Shown one piece after another: positions 40,525-50,500 of a stretch of DNA of 52,296 nucleotides (position 1 is its first letter; each line of letters begins with the position of its first letter). The notes under the pieces were generated by a model. It searched no databases and was not told where the DNA came from. It saw nothing but the letters and a program-made list of their open reading frames with translations. This DNA is from Chlorokybus atmophyticus (Eukaryota; Streptophyta; Chlorokybophyceae; Chlorokybales; Chlorokybaceae): assembly GCA_009103225.1 (NCBI GenBank), contig RHPI01001517.1, positions 337,275 through 389,570 on the forward strand. The letters are read 5' to 3'. The position numbers and the translations under genes are program-made.

Positions 40525-42724
40525 ATGGCGACCAGCTATAACGACGTTGATATCGAGCAACTAGACCTCGACAACTATGGGACATGGAGCATTTTTGCTG
40601 CGGATGCTACTCATGCACAAACACCTATGGACGGTGGTGGATCTCGAAAAGAGCGCTCCCAACATGGCGAATGCGAACCACAAGAACAAATCCAATCCAA
40701 TCAGGCACTTGCGTTGCTAGGACTGAATGTTGTATAGCATCACTTTGCGCTTATTGCACGTTGCAAGACTGCTGGAGAGTTGTGGCAGAAATCTGCAGAT
40801 GTGTATAAGGCTAAGAGCAATGCTAGGAAGTTGCAAGTAAGGAAGCAGTTGAATGCCTTGAAGAAAGATGTTGCTGAGCCTGTCCACGAATTCATCTTGC
40901 GAGCTAAGCAGTTGTGGGATGACTTGCTCGCCATTGGCCATGAAGTGAAGGAGGTGGAGGTCGTTTTGGCGATTCCCGTCGGCCTACTCAAGGAGTTCAC
41001 AATGACTGTCACCATCATGGAGTCATCCAGTGAGGAGCTCACCCTTTGAGCGGTTACCTCACGAATTTTGTAAGTTGAGCAACGAGCATCCACTTCGCGC
41101 CATTATGATTCAAGGCTGTTGCGTTCGCTGCACACTCTAACCCACAAGGCAACTACAACAATGGAGGGGGGAAGCAGCAGACGAAGACGCGCACTTGCCA
41201 CTACCGTAGCAAGAAAGGGCATTTCCAGAAGGCCTGCAGAAAGTTGAAACGCGATCAGCAACAAAAGCAAGGTTATGATTGGCAGGCTATAGCACTTGCT
41301 GCAAGCAACAATGCTACTGATGCGTTAGAGCTGTGGGAGTAGGCATCGTCATCCTACACTATGGGCACTACAAATGAAGTGGCTCTGAAGGAGGCACTCT
41401 ATGTGCCAGGCTTAGCCTCCAGCCTGTTATTTATCCGAAGAGCTACAAGAGCAGGCGCCAAGGTTAATTTCACTGCTGAGAGGGGTCAAGTCAAAGTGAA
41501 CAATATTGTTGTTGCAGAAGGCACATTGCGGCAAAATATGTACTGCATCACATGTGATCGGCAGCATGCATTGTCTGCGATAGTCACTGCATTAGCTATA
41601 GCTCAATTCTGACAACAAAGAACTAGAATATCTTAGGTGGGACAACCTGGCAAGACTGGTTGCTAAGGACATGGTGGAAGGGATTAGCATTGAGGTGGAG
41701 GACATCAAGGCAGCAAATGGTGATCTGTGCGAGACATGCGTGTTCAGTAAGATCCTAGCCTAGACAGCCTTTTCCTACCTCTTACCGCACCAGTTTAACA
41801 CCCTTGCAGATTGTGCACATGGACGTATATATATACGATCCCATGCCAGTTGCGTCCATTGGAGGAAGTTGGTACATTGCCACTTATTTGGATGACATCA
41901 GCAAACAGGCAGCCATCATTCCAGTTGCTACCAAGTCATATGTTGCTGCTGTTGTAAAGCGGACGCTCACCTCCTTCGGATCATAAGTAAGGCTACACCA
42001 CTGAGTGTGGGAGTTCAGCTACCCAAGGCTTGAAACATTAACTCTGTGCTTGACACATCGGTCTACCCTTATGGTGAGCTTGTTGGGAGCCTCGTCTACT
42101 TATCCATTGTCATGAGGCCTGACATCGCACAAGCCGTGGGAGTTGGCGAGACACATGTCAGCACCCACCATAAAGCAATTAAAGGCATTGAAAGGAGTTC
42201 TTCGCTACCTCAGAAGCACACAGGACGTGGGTATCACTTTTGGGAGGAAAACGGTCATCACATTACAGGGCTACTGTGATGCCGTATATGCTGGAGACAT
42301 CGATATAAGGAGGTCTACCACAGGTTACACTGTCTTGATGGGAGAAAGCGTTGTCAGCTGGAACAACCAACTACAACCAATTGTTGCTGCATTTACCACG
42401 GAGACCGGGTACATGGCGGCTTCATCTATAGTAAAGGCAGTGTTGTGGCTTCGCAAGTTGGTCACTGACCTTGGATATGCGCTAGGTCGTGTCACCATTG
42501 CATGAGACAACCAAGAAGCGCTCGAGTTGAGCATGCACCCCATCACATTTGCCGGGTCGAAGCATATTGACACCATGCACCACTTAGTGAGCGGGAGAGT
42601 TGCACGAGGGGAAGTGGAATTTTGGTATTGCAGCACGAAGAACATGCTCGCAGATTGCATAACCAAGCCACTACCACCCACCAAGTTTCAGACATGTTGC
42701 GTGGAGCTTGAAGGTGAAGGCTAA
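40525..42724 (+). pseudogene. Copia-C5 gag-pol remnant
   Basis: Start ATGGCGACCAGC as in Copia-C1. Gag blocks (DLDNYGTWS, RKLQVRKQLNALKKDV, WDDLLAIGHEVKEVEVV) have stops at 40735 and 41047. The knuckle is CHYRSKKGHFQKAC, with the second Cys changed to Arg. Protease-side and integrase blocks follow (VALKEALYVPGLASSL, WDNLARLVAKDMVEG, VHMDVY, GGSWYIATYLDD). After the deletion junction (~41985) comes the RT end. TGA (42030-42032) lies at the codon where Copia-C1 has TAG. RNase H (42046-42724) includes YCDAVYAGD, TETGYMAASS (Glu and neighbours changed) and DNQEAL. Confidence 0.82.
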
Positions 42725-42741
42725 ATATGCTCGCATGGGAG

Positions 42742-43055
42742 TGTTTATGGTACTTGGCTAGGCGCCTTAGCTAAACTTCTATAATCATCTTTACCTTAAC
42801 AGTTACGGTCAACTGCCGTTATGGCAGTTGCAGTCCACTATGGTCACTGCTGACTTTGACCTTTAATTTTGACCATTGACTTTGACTTTGACTGGTGTTA
42901 GCTAATGTAGACTTTAACCAGGGTTGATTAGTGTTGACTAGCACTCACTAGTGTACTGTATAAGACACTGTATGTTGTGCAATACAGGGAAATTCACTTT
43001 GTTCTACTTGTCAACACCACACTAGTGCGTGTGCATCGTTGCTACTGTGCAATTT
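42742..43055 (+). repeat. Copia-C5 3' LTR
   Basis: TGTTTATGG... with CTTAGCTAAACTTCT, TTGAC-rich at 42850-42945 and a TATA-like CTGTATAAG near 42957. The end is uncertain near 43055. Fragments of the same LTR family lie at 27116-27290 and 30617-30914. Confidence 0.75.
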
Positions 43056-43059
43056 TAAT

Positions 43060-43545
43060 AGGGTGGGCTTTTTTGCGACGGGCTCATGAGGGATGGCCGG
43101 CGCCTTCCCACGCTTTATGCGTATGCTCTTTGCCTTTGACCTCCTCGCCATGTCCTCCGCGGACATAATGGACGGGGTGGTAGCGCAGCTTGCATTTACA
43201 GCCCTTTTTTTGCGCTAAGTTTAAAAGTCCTCATCCTCGCCTCGACTACTACCCTCCGTTTACCTCCGCTTCTCTCCCACCGCCGAGGGGGCGCACCTCT
43301 CCCTCCTCCCTTTCCTCCCTTCCCTCCTCCACCTCGCGATGTGAATCTTTAGCCCGCAATAAGCATTTAGCGGCTAGCAACGCCGCGGCGGCCGTGACCG
43401 CCACCTCTCGTCCATCATCTTGGGCACTCGTCTGTGACCATGTGACCATGGTGGAGGGCCGCCTCCGTCCACAGCTCCTCACCACCCTCAGCACCTTGGA
43501 CAAGGATGGCGGCGCCGTGCTAGGGATTCAAGCGGTTGGGTGATT
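43060..43545 (-). pseudogene. DIRS ORF1 5' fragment
   Basis: 43503-43249 encodes RVVRSCGRRRPSTMVTWSQ and AAALLAAKCLLRAKD, aligning with DIRS-1 518-700. 43060-43200 matches the coiled-coil region (short and degenerate). No terminal repeat follows; it abuts the AT-rich organelle-like segment. Confidence 0.7.
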
Positions 43546-43795
43546 GAAGTTGAGATTTTACGCACAAGAGGTAAGCGTACATACATCACTTCGTTCTAAG
43601 ATTTACCTTTTTACCAATTGCTAATTACCAGTACATTGATAGTAAGTTGGATTTTTACTGTGTGTTACCTTTCCTTGTTGGGTCTAATTTTCTATAAAAG
43701 CTTTACCTTCTAAATCTTTTTACTTCTTTGCATCACAAGATAAGAGGTGTAAATATACAAAAGAATACCTTTTTGCTTAATCATTTATCCATAAA

Positions 43796-43829
43796 GAGCC
43801 GTATGCAGCGAAAGTTGCATATACGGTTC
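43796..43829 (+). ncRNA. Group II intron domain V
   Basis: 34 nt, exactly the canonical size. GAGCCGTAT pairs with ATACGGTTC (one G-U), then a 2-nt AT bulge, then GCAGC pairs with GTTGC around a GAAA tetraloop. The catalytic AGC triad is at positions 2-4. This is the ribozyme core of self-splicing group II introns, which occur in organelles and bacteria. The domain VI that should follow is not convincingly recognised. Confidence 0.85.
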
Positions 43830-43857
43830 GGCGAGGATACTATTTATGTCGCTAGAA

Positions 43858-43912
43858 AATAATCGTATCATTTTTTATTTTAATTATTAAAATTAAAAAT
43901 GATACGATTATT
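43858..43912. repeat. 55-nt AT-rich inverted repeat
   Basis: Arms of 27 nt starting AATAATCGTATCATTTTT with one mismatch and a 1-nt centre. Plastid 3' ends often have such stem-loops. Confidence 0.85.
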
Positions 43913-44035
43913 GATATAAAATTAGAGTAAAATGCAGCAATGCACCAATGCAGCAATCTGTAATCGCTATATTGCGTCTTGACAACGGATACCAACCGTC
44001 TATAGTCAATGATTTTTCTAATCTAGCCGCATTAA

Positions 44036-44385
44036 GTGCTAGGCTACAATTACGAGAACTACTGCTTTTTACGCCTTGTGAAAATCACGCGCTTCTTCGG
44101 TCTTCAACTTGTCGCTGGCGCCACTGCTGCCGATGTCGGGGTCGAAGTTTGTAAAGCTTGTACAGCTGCAAAGTTTACCACACTCGCCACCTTCACCCAG
44201 GATGGCGCCGCTGTGCTAGGGGTTCTCAAGCGATTAAACAAGTAGCTAGTGACTCACAGCTCACGCCTAGTAGGTGCTTGTGCCCCATTGTGCCCAAAGC
44301 TGTAAGGGCACAAAAGTCTCACAACTCATCAACGAGTTGAGTTTATGGGCGCGCATATTATGCACTTCCTGAACTCATGTAAGAT
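44036..44385 (+). repeat. DIRS-end repeat unit, right two-thirds
   Basis: Matches the interior and right end of the unit at 27299-27786 (reverse-complemented), with hairpin 2 near 44277-44313 and hairpin 1 near 44338-44375. The outer AACTCA end is missing. Confidence 0.65.
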
Positions 44386-46534
44386 CATCAAGAAGCTGCA
44401 GCAATGATATAATGCCCATGTTGGTGGCGGATGCGACCAAGTTTATTTTGTGTAGTGACACATGTTATCGTAAGTGCACCTCGTCATAGAGGTCGGCGCC
44501 CCAAGTCCACATTGCCCTCAATGTTCAACCAGGCAACCGTTGCAAACCACCAGCAGCCACTTTTAGCCAATTAATCGCAGCAAAACCCCGCACAAACGCC
44601 CAGCCCATCACAACAACTCCACCTGACACCGCAGTCGCAGGGGCAAGCTACAATGTATGCGTTCTTGATGCACTGTGCACGTTGCTTCTTGCTTAAACTT
44701 CAAACTTTGATGCTTGCTTTTTATATGACTGGCACAGTGACTCACTGCATGCGTTCTTGATACACGGTGCACATTGCTTCGTGCTCACCTGTGAGGGTTG
44801 CATCTTGTATGGCTGGCAGCATGGCTCACATGGTTATGCTTGCAGAGGGTCGATTGGAACCCCCAACCCAAACGCATTGGGCCGTGCCGTTAGCAACCCT
44901 TCCCCAAGCAAGTGGAAGATTGGCAACGATGTAAGCACTGTGCGACACTGTGTGTAGCGGATTGTTCTTTAATGGACATTTGGGCATTTGCGAGATTCTG
45001 TCGTTGAAATTGTAAACGGCCACTGGGTAGAGAGCCACGATTATACCGATAAGGACCCTATTCATGACTTCCCGTGCCCAGGTAGTTGGCTTCGAACATG
45101 ATGATGCGGCCAAGTTCTATAAGGTGTATTGGACGCTTCAGGAGTGCCCCTTCCACTGGAATGTTGCCTTGAAGAAAGCTACGCAGGTTCGCTATGAGAA
45201 TGTCACAAAGATCAAGCATGTCCCTGAGAAGGAGTCCAAGTGGACACTGTTCAACAGCAACAAGTGCAAGTGAGTTGGATCCCTCACCACCATGTATGTT
45301 ATGCAACATTGCCTTCTTACTCAGCCTCCATACACACGTATGCATCTCGCCTATTGTAAACAATTTAATAAAGCACATCCACGCTCTAATGGACCCCGAG
45401 ACCCAAAAAGCCCAAATGCGCAATGCGCTCCAAAGTAGGTCACAGGCACTATAATAGCCTAGTGCAGGCTCAACTTAAACTATCGATATTGTGATTAATG
45501 CCTTGTTGGTATGACTCTCACATGCAAGTCATGGCGGAAATTTAAAGTGACCGACAGTGCAGACCTGGAGCGGAGGACATACATCCATGAATGGGACAAT
45601 CCCATAATCTGGCAGATGATCGTGCAATGATGGTCTTACGCCGTCACTATACCTGGTCGCCGGCAGTTGACGATCAACCACCTTGCATACCTGTTGCTTA
45701 CGGTGAGCACTCTGAATCACTGGCATATCAAAAATGCGGTAGCCTCAAACTATTGGCACGCAGACGCGCTGCAGTGGATAGTGGCTTTAAATGCCACTAA
45801 GACATGCCTGTAAACTACGCCGGCGGAGCGCATTTAAAAGAGAAAGGATGGACACCCTTTCATAGCTGCCAGCATCAACACACATGAAGAATACCTTAAC
45901 GAAATCAACACCATGATCATGTCAACGAAGCGAGAGATGAGGCAACGGTACGCAGCCCTCCAGCCATTCACCCTTGTGAAACGCCGCACTGCATCTTGTA
46001 TCGAATACCTACAAATATCCCAACCGGCGCCGGCCGTAAGAGACATCAGCTCGTGATCCGCTCGCTTAAGCAGAAGCGGCATTTGATTGGTTGGCGCAAC
46101 TGCTTGAGGAGGAGGAAGAGCAAGCTCCGGCATCTCCTCTACGTTCCCCAGCGCGTGGTGCTTTAATTCATCAATGACGGGTTCATGAAGGCGATGATGG
46201 AGAGGAGCTGGTAGTGTACACAGCTGCAAGGCTTTTGTAACTTAGTGTCGTGCATTTAGCACCAGCTCAGTCAATCGTTATTACAATTATGCATGTAACA
46301 ACTTGCATCCCTATGATATACAACAGAACTGCAGGCAACGCAAGTAACATAATCGAATTACAAGCCTTGGCAAGTGACTGAGAGACACTGTACACACCTC
46401 AGGTACCTGTACACAGCACATGCACATAGCAATGCTGACAATCGGTGACGGTTGCGTGTAGGCATGCATTGCAAATACATGTAACGATAATTAGGCGTTA
46501 GTCACCTTCAGTTGGTTAAATTGCCTTACCACAT
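44386..46534. other. Unassigned 2.1-kb region with protein-like fragments
   Basis: No element recognised. 44983-45273 (+) has two adjoining frames that look coding (FGHLRDSVVEIVNGHWVESH, then FEHDDAAKFYKVYWTLQECP and KHVPEKESKWTLFNSNK) and ends at a donor-like GTGAGT. 45541-46059 (+) has another protein-like frame with stops (INTHEEYLNEINTMIMSTKR). A near-duplicated segment (TGCGTTCTTGATGCACTGTGC and relative) lies at 44659 and 44750. It may be a decayed host gene. No family can be assigned. Confidence 0.35.
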
Positions 46535-47070
46535 GGGAACTGCAGCCCGTGCCAGTACTGGCACAAACCGTTTGTGCCAGTACTGGCACCTGCTTTTCGG
46601 GGCTAGACCCGAAAAGCCCCGGAACTGGCACAAAACGGCTTGTGCCAGCAATGGATGCTAACTTACCTACTGGTAAGTGGCACAAGCCGTCCATAACCAG
46701 CACTGAAATGACTTAATAGTTAACAATACTAGCACAAAGCCCTTACTGCCGACACTGGCATTAAGGCTTTCCATGCCTGCTCTGGCAAGAACAGTTTAAG
46801 ACCAGAACTGGCACAACAGCCTTGTAGCCGGTGCTGGAATTTGAAGATTATGTCCATTACTGCAATAGACAACTTGCTGCCAGTGCCGTTTCTGATGCTT
46901 TCATGCCAGCACTGGCAAAGAACCCATTGTGCCAAGGCTAGATCCTTGAATTTCCTGCCATTACTGGCACAAATAGTTTTAGAACCAGTAATGACAAAAA
47001 AAGCGTCGTGCCATTCACGGAGGCCTATCAGCAGAGAAAATGTGATACTGGCACAATGTATTCAACAAAA
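46535..47070. repeat. Subterminal repeat array of the CMC transposon, CTGGCACAA/TTGTGCCAG
   Basis: More than ten copies of a CTGGCAC-type motif in both orientations. Twin 16-bp palindromes GTGCCAGTACTGGCAC (about 46551 and 46574) are set around CCG, followed by a CTTTTCGGG/CCCGAAAAG hairpin. CACTA/CMC elements carry such arrays near their ends as transposase-binding sites. It lies 3' of the transposase gene. The exact terminal inverted repeat was not found. Confidence 0.7.
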
Positions 47071-47557
47071 GTCATGCACTGATCTAATGAAACCAGTGCC
47101 ATACAGCACAGCTATAGCTTTCCTATCAAAAGCCCTACGAAGTAGCTACAAAAAGCCCATGAAGAAAGTCTTCTGGTCTTCAGCTGTCCAGTCCCCGCAG
47201 CCAGCAGGCCCGCTTGGCCCAGCCCGCTAGCCCAGGTATTAGCCCGCTAGCCCGCTAGACCCTGCAAGTCTCAACCCTGACCGTGCGGAAAACCCTTCCA
47301 GTAGACCCTGCAAAGGCCCTGCCTTAAAGCCTCCTAACCCCAAACAGACCCTGGAAAGTCTCCACCTTAAACCCTTCAAGCCCCAACCCAGACCCTGCCA
47401 AGACGCAAACCCTTTGGACCCATACCCAGTAGCTATAGTGTTCTCCAGTCCAGCTACTCCCATTCACCCTGCAACACCGCAAAAGCCCCTTATGTCTTTG
47501 ATGAGTAAAATGCGTATTGCACACTCAAACAATGTTTGTTTCCAAACGAGCCTACCT
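47071..47557. other. Region 3' of the transposase gene with AGACCCTGCAA repeats
   Basis: A diffuse repeat of AGACCCTGCAAG/AACCCT-like words (47256-47405). No gene. Probably transposon 3' sequence between the gene and the subterminal array. Confidence 0.5.
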
Positions 47558-50500
47558 TCAAGCTCTTGACAACGATGCTCGATGCCTCTTTCTCGGAGAC
47601 TGCCAGATCATGCTATGCGGCGCCTCCATGGAATGCTCCACCACCAGCCACTTGCGCGATGTCGCAAACTTTACCAATATGAGAGCAATCTGCTGGTTGG
47701 TGAACTTGGCAAGGCAGTGCTCCTCCCTTGGCAAGGTTGTGATCTGGTTGCCATACACACTCCTCCAGGCCCTGTAGACCTCAAGCATTTTTTCTCTCGT
47801 AGGTGTGTCACCGTCTCTATCTCCACAGCACATTCCAGCCCAATTCAACAACAAAGGATTCTCGGACCAATCCTGCAAGCAGACTTGTGTTTAAACCCAG
47901 CACAACGCAACAATACACAGAAGGCTAATCAAGCGCAGCAAGACCCAGCAAAACCAGTCAAGCCTAGCCAATCTTGCAGGTAAACTTTTGTTAAACCCAG
48001 CACAACCCAGCAACAACAACACCGAGAAGACCAGTCAAGCGCAGCAAGACCCAATATAAACCAGTTAAGCCTAGTCAAACTCAGCAAGACACAGGTAGAA
48101 AACTTAGCCTAGAGTTTACCTTGTCCCGAGTCTGCGCTTGCGGCCGTCGCGTATCCTGAAGCTGAGATTGGAAGCACATCGACCCTGTCCCCGCACCTTC
48201 GCCTTCATGACAGCTGTTGCATTGGCAAGGCCATGTCTCTGCAACCAGAGATGCTGGCCAAGCTATCGTACGACCCTGCGCAAGCACCACCAGTCACTCA
48301 CATCTTGCACGCTGTTTAAACTTGCCTCATACATCCTCAGACAGGCTAAGTGCTGCACAGACTCACCTCAATGGTGTGCACCAGCGATTCCTCGTTTACA
48401 ACCTTGCCGGCATACCCATCCGTCTCACGTACCGGCATAAACAGCTGTCCGTATTCATTCTCCCCTACACATACTTCAAACCACTCTGTGATCTTGACTT
48501 TATAGCTCCGCCATGGAACTTCCTCGTCAAAGATCTCCAGCACATCGCCCCTCCCCACCGGGTACATGTACGGCTAGTCTTGATCTTCGTAGCGCCCATT
48601 AATCCTGCATATAATCAATTGCATCCCCAAGTGCAAACGAACACAAGCATTAATACTTGCACACATTTAAGTCAGTAGGTGACCCAAGACATAGACCTGC
48701 TGACCTAAACTTACGAGTGTTTGCGCCAATGATCTGTCAGCATGTCTTCGGTGGGTGGTTGTGGTGTTACCAAGGCCAGTAATACAGCGTTGACGCCAGC
48801 TTCGCAGTCCACCAAGGTGAACTCAGGTCCTAGAGCGGTGATGGTGCTGGACATGCGTCGGGTGTTACGGTGACCACCGTTTTCAGCTGTTGCCTGCGCA
48901 CGCTTCTCCTGCTGTTCTTTTTTGCGGTCTTCTTGGGTCTTTCCCTTTCCTCGAGTCCCTCTCCGCACCGTATTAGACAACTCGGTGATCTGTTCCTTTA
49001 TGTATTCTGTCAAAGCACAGAACTTCAACTCACAAGATCAGCTTACAGCTCAGCAAGAGGCCAGCGACACCAGCAACTTCAACAAGACACGCCCAGCACA
49101 CCAGACCCAGCAGACTCAGCAAATCCGGCAATCCCAATAGACTCAGCAATTCCAGCAGACCCAGCATACCATCAGCTAGACCAACAATTACAAGTCACAT
49201 GGAGAAGCTTTTAACTGGAGAGTTAAAGCAAAAAGACTCAAGCACAAGACTGACATAAAAGCTCTTACTTGTTGGCCATGTTAGGCAGTGGCCGTTGATC
49301 TGCAGTGGTGTGTGTTCGTCGAGGACCTCGGCAATCACCGCGTCGCGACGCTGCATGTCTTCCTCCTGTCGCAAGCGGAAATCTACCATCAACAACTCTG
49401 GGTTGTCAGGGAAGTGCTCTGCTATCTTCCTTTTCAGCAGCTTGATGTTTTCCATGTGCGTATGGTACTGCGCCGGGTAGTGTCGCTGGAGGAAAGTCTT
49501 TCCCGATGGTTCGTTGTGGTCCTTTTTGGTTCTGAAGCACTTTAGTTCCAGAAGGGTTTTCTCCCGCGCAGCACTCTCTGCTGTGACATCGTGGCTTCCA
49601 TGGCGACGGATATGATCAAGAATGTGCCCTGCACCAGCCACATGCTCCAAAGGTTTGCTGTTGCTGCCAAAGCAGTCCTCGGAGTTGAGTCTCCAATACC
49701 TTAGGAGCGAGTCTGCCAGGCGTAGGTTGTCGGCAGTCCAACCATACAGCCTAGAATGTCTGTAGAACAACTGCATAATCTTGTGCAGTGCCATGCACAC
49801 ATCGCGACGCTCTTTGCCCACGAGATCTGTCAGCACATAGGGTGCACAGTCTTGCATAAACTTTTGGTAGTCCTCAGCCTTCCAGAATCCAAGCCGATCC
49901 GTGACACCGCTCGGAAAACGTCCAGACCGCATCTCCTTGGTTCTTGCAGCCATGAAGTCCTTTAAGCGTGCCTCCACAAGTTCTAGCTGAGCAAAGCGCT
50001 CTTCTCCTCCCTTGAAAAGTGTCGCTGCGCACAGACCCTTTGCAAGGCCTTCGCAAAGTGTGTGCATGACATCGTAGACTAGATCCTTCAGTGGATCAAA
50101 GCCGTACAGGTCATAAAGTCGCCAGAGCTTGCTCCTGCCGGTGACCCCAAGTTTTTGGGATAGCTCTTTTACTTTTGTTTTTGGCGCAGACTCCAACTCC
50201 TAAATGTTCGTCAAGGTTTGTTCTGCTGTACGCTCAGCAAAAGGATGTCTGGAGAGCCTCCAGTTGCTGCCATACTTGTACCGTGTCATGGTGTCTTTTT
50301 TGGGTTTTGCAGCTTGTCGGGGCTTGCTTGCCTTTTTACTAGATGCCTTGCGACCTTTCTTGTTCTTTTTGGACCTGCGTGAGGTGCTGGCAGGCTCTGC
50401 ACCTTGAGCTTCATGCACCTTGGGTTTCAGAGCTACTTGGTGTGGCTCACCAACCAACCAGCAGCGCCGACAGGCACAGATGCCACCATCCTTCATCTTC

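Larger units (their letters stand above)
40298..43055 (+). mobile_element. Copia-C5, decayed copia element with a central deletion
   Basis: Relative of Copia-C1. The 5' LTR is truncated (40298-40437 survives); the 3' LTR is 42742-43055 with PPT CGCATGGGAG before it. The segment equivalent to Copia-C1 13840-15405 (rest of integrase and most of RT) is missing, joined near 41985. It cannot move on its own. Confidence 0.85.
43556..43935 (+). other. AT-rich organelle-like insert (probable plastid DNA in the nucleus)
   Basis: Composition drops sharply to AT-rich compared with both flanks. It contains a group II intron domain V and a 55-nt AT-rich perfect-type hairpin like those found between plastid genes. 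No ORF of note. Best explained as a nuclear insertion of plastid (or mitochondrial) DNA, or a decayed organellar-type group II intron end. The exact borders are uncertain. Confidence 0.65.

Noticed and set aside
15441-50202. Reassigned UAG codon (as in some ulvophyte algae) to explain TAGs in Copia-C1 and the CMC transposase
   Set aside because: TAG also ends several gag ORFs, and TAA and TGA interrupt other ORFs equally, so decay explains the pattern. It is not excluded for the transposase alone.
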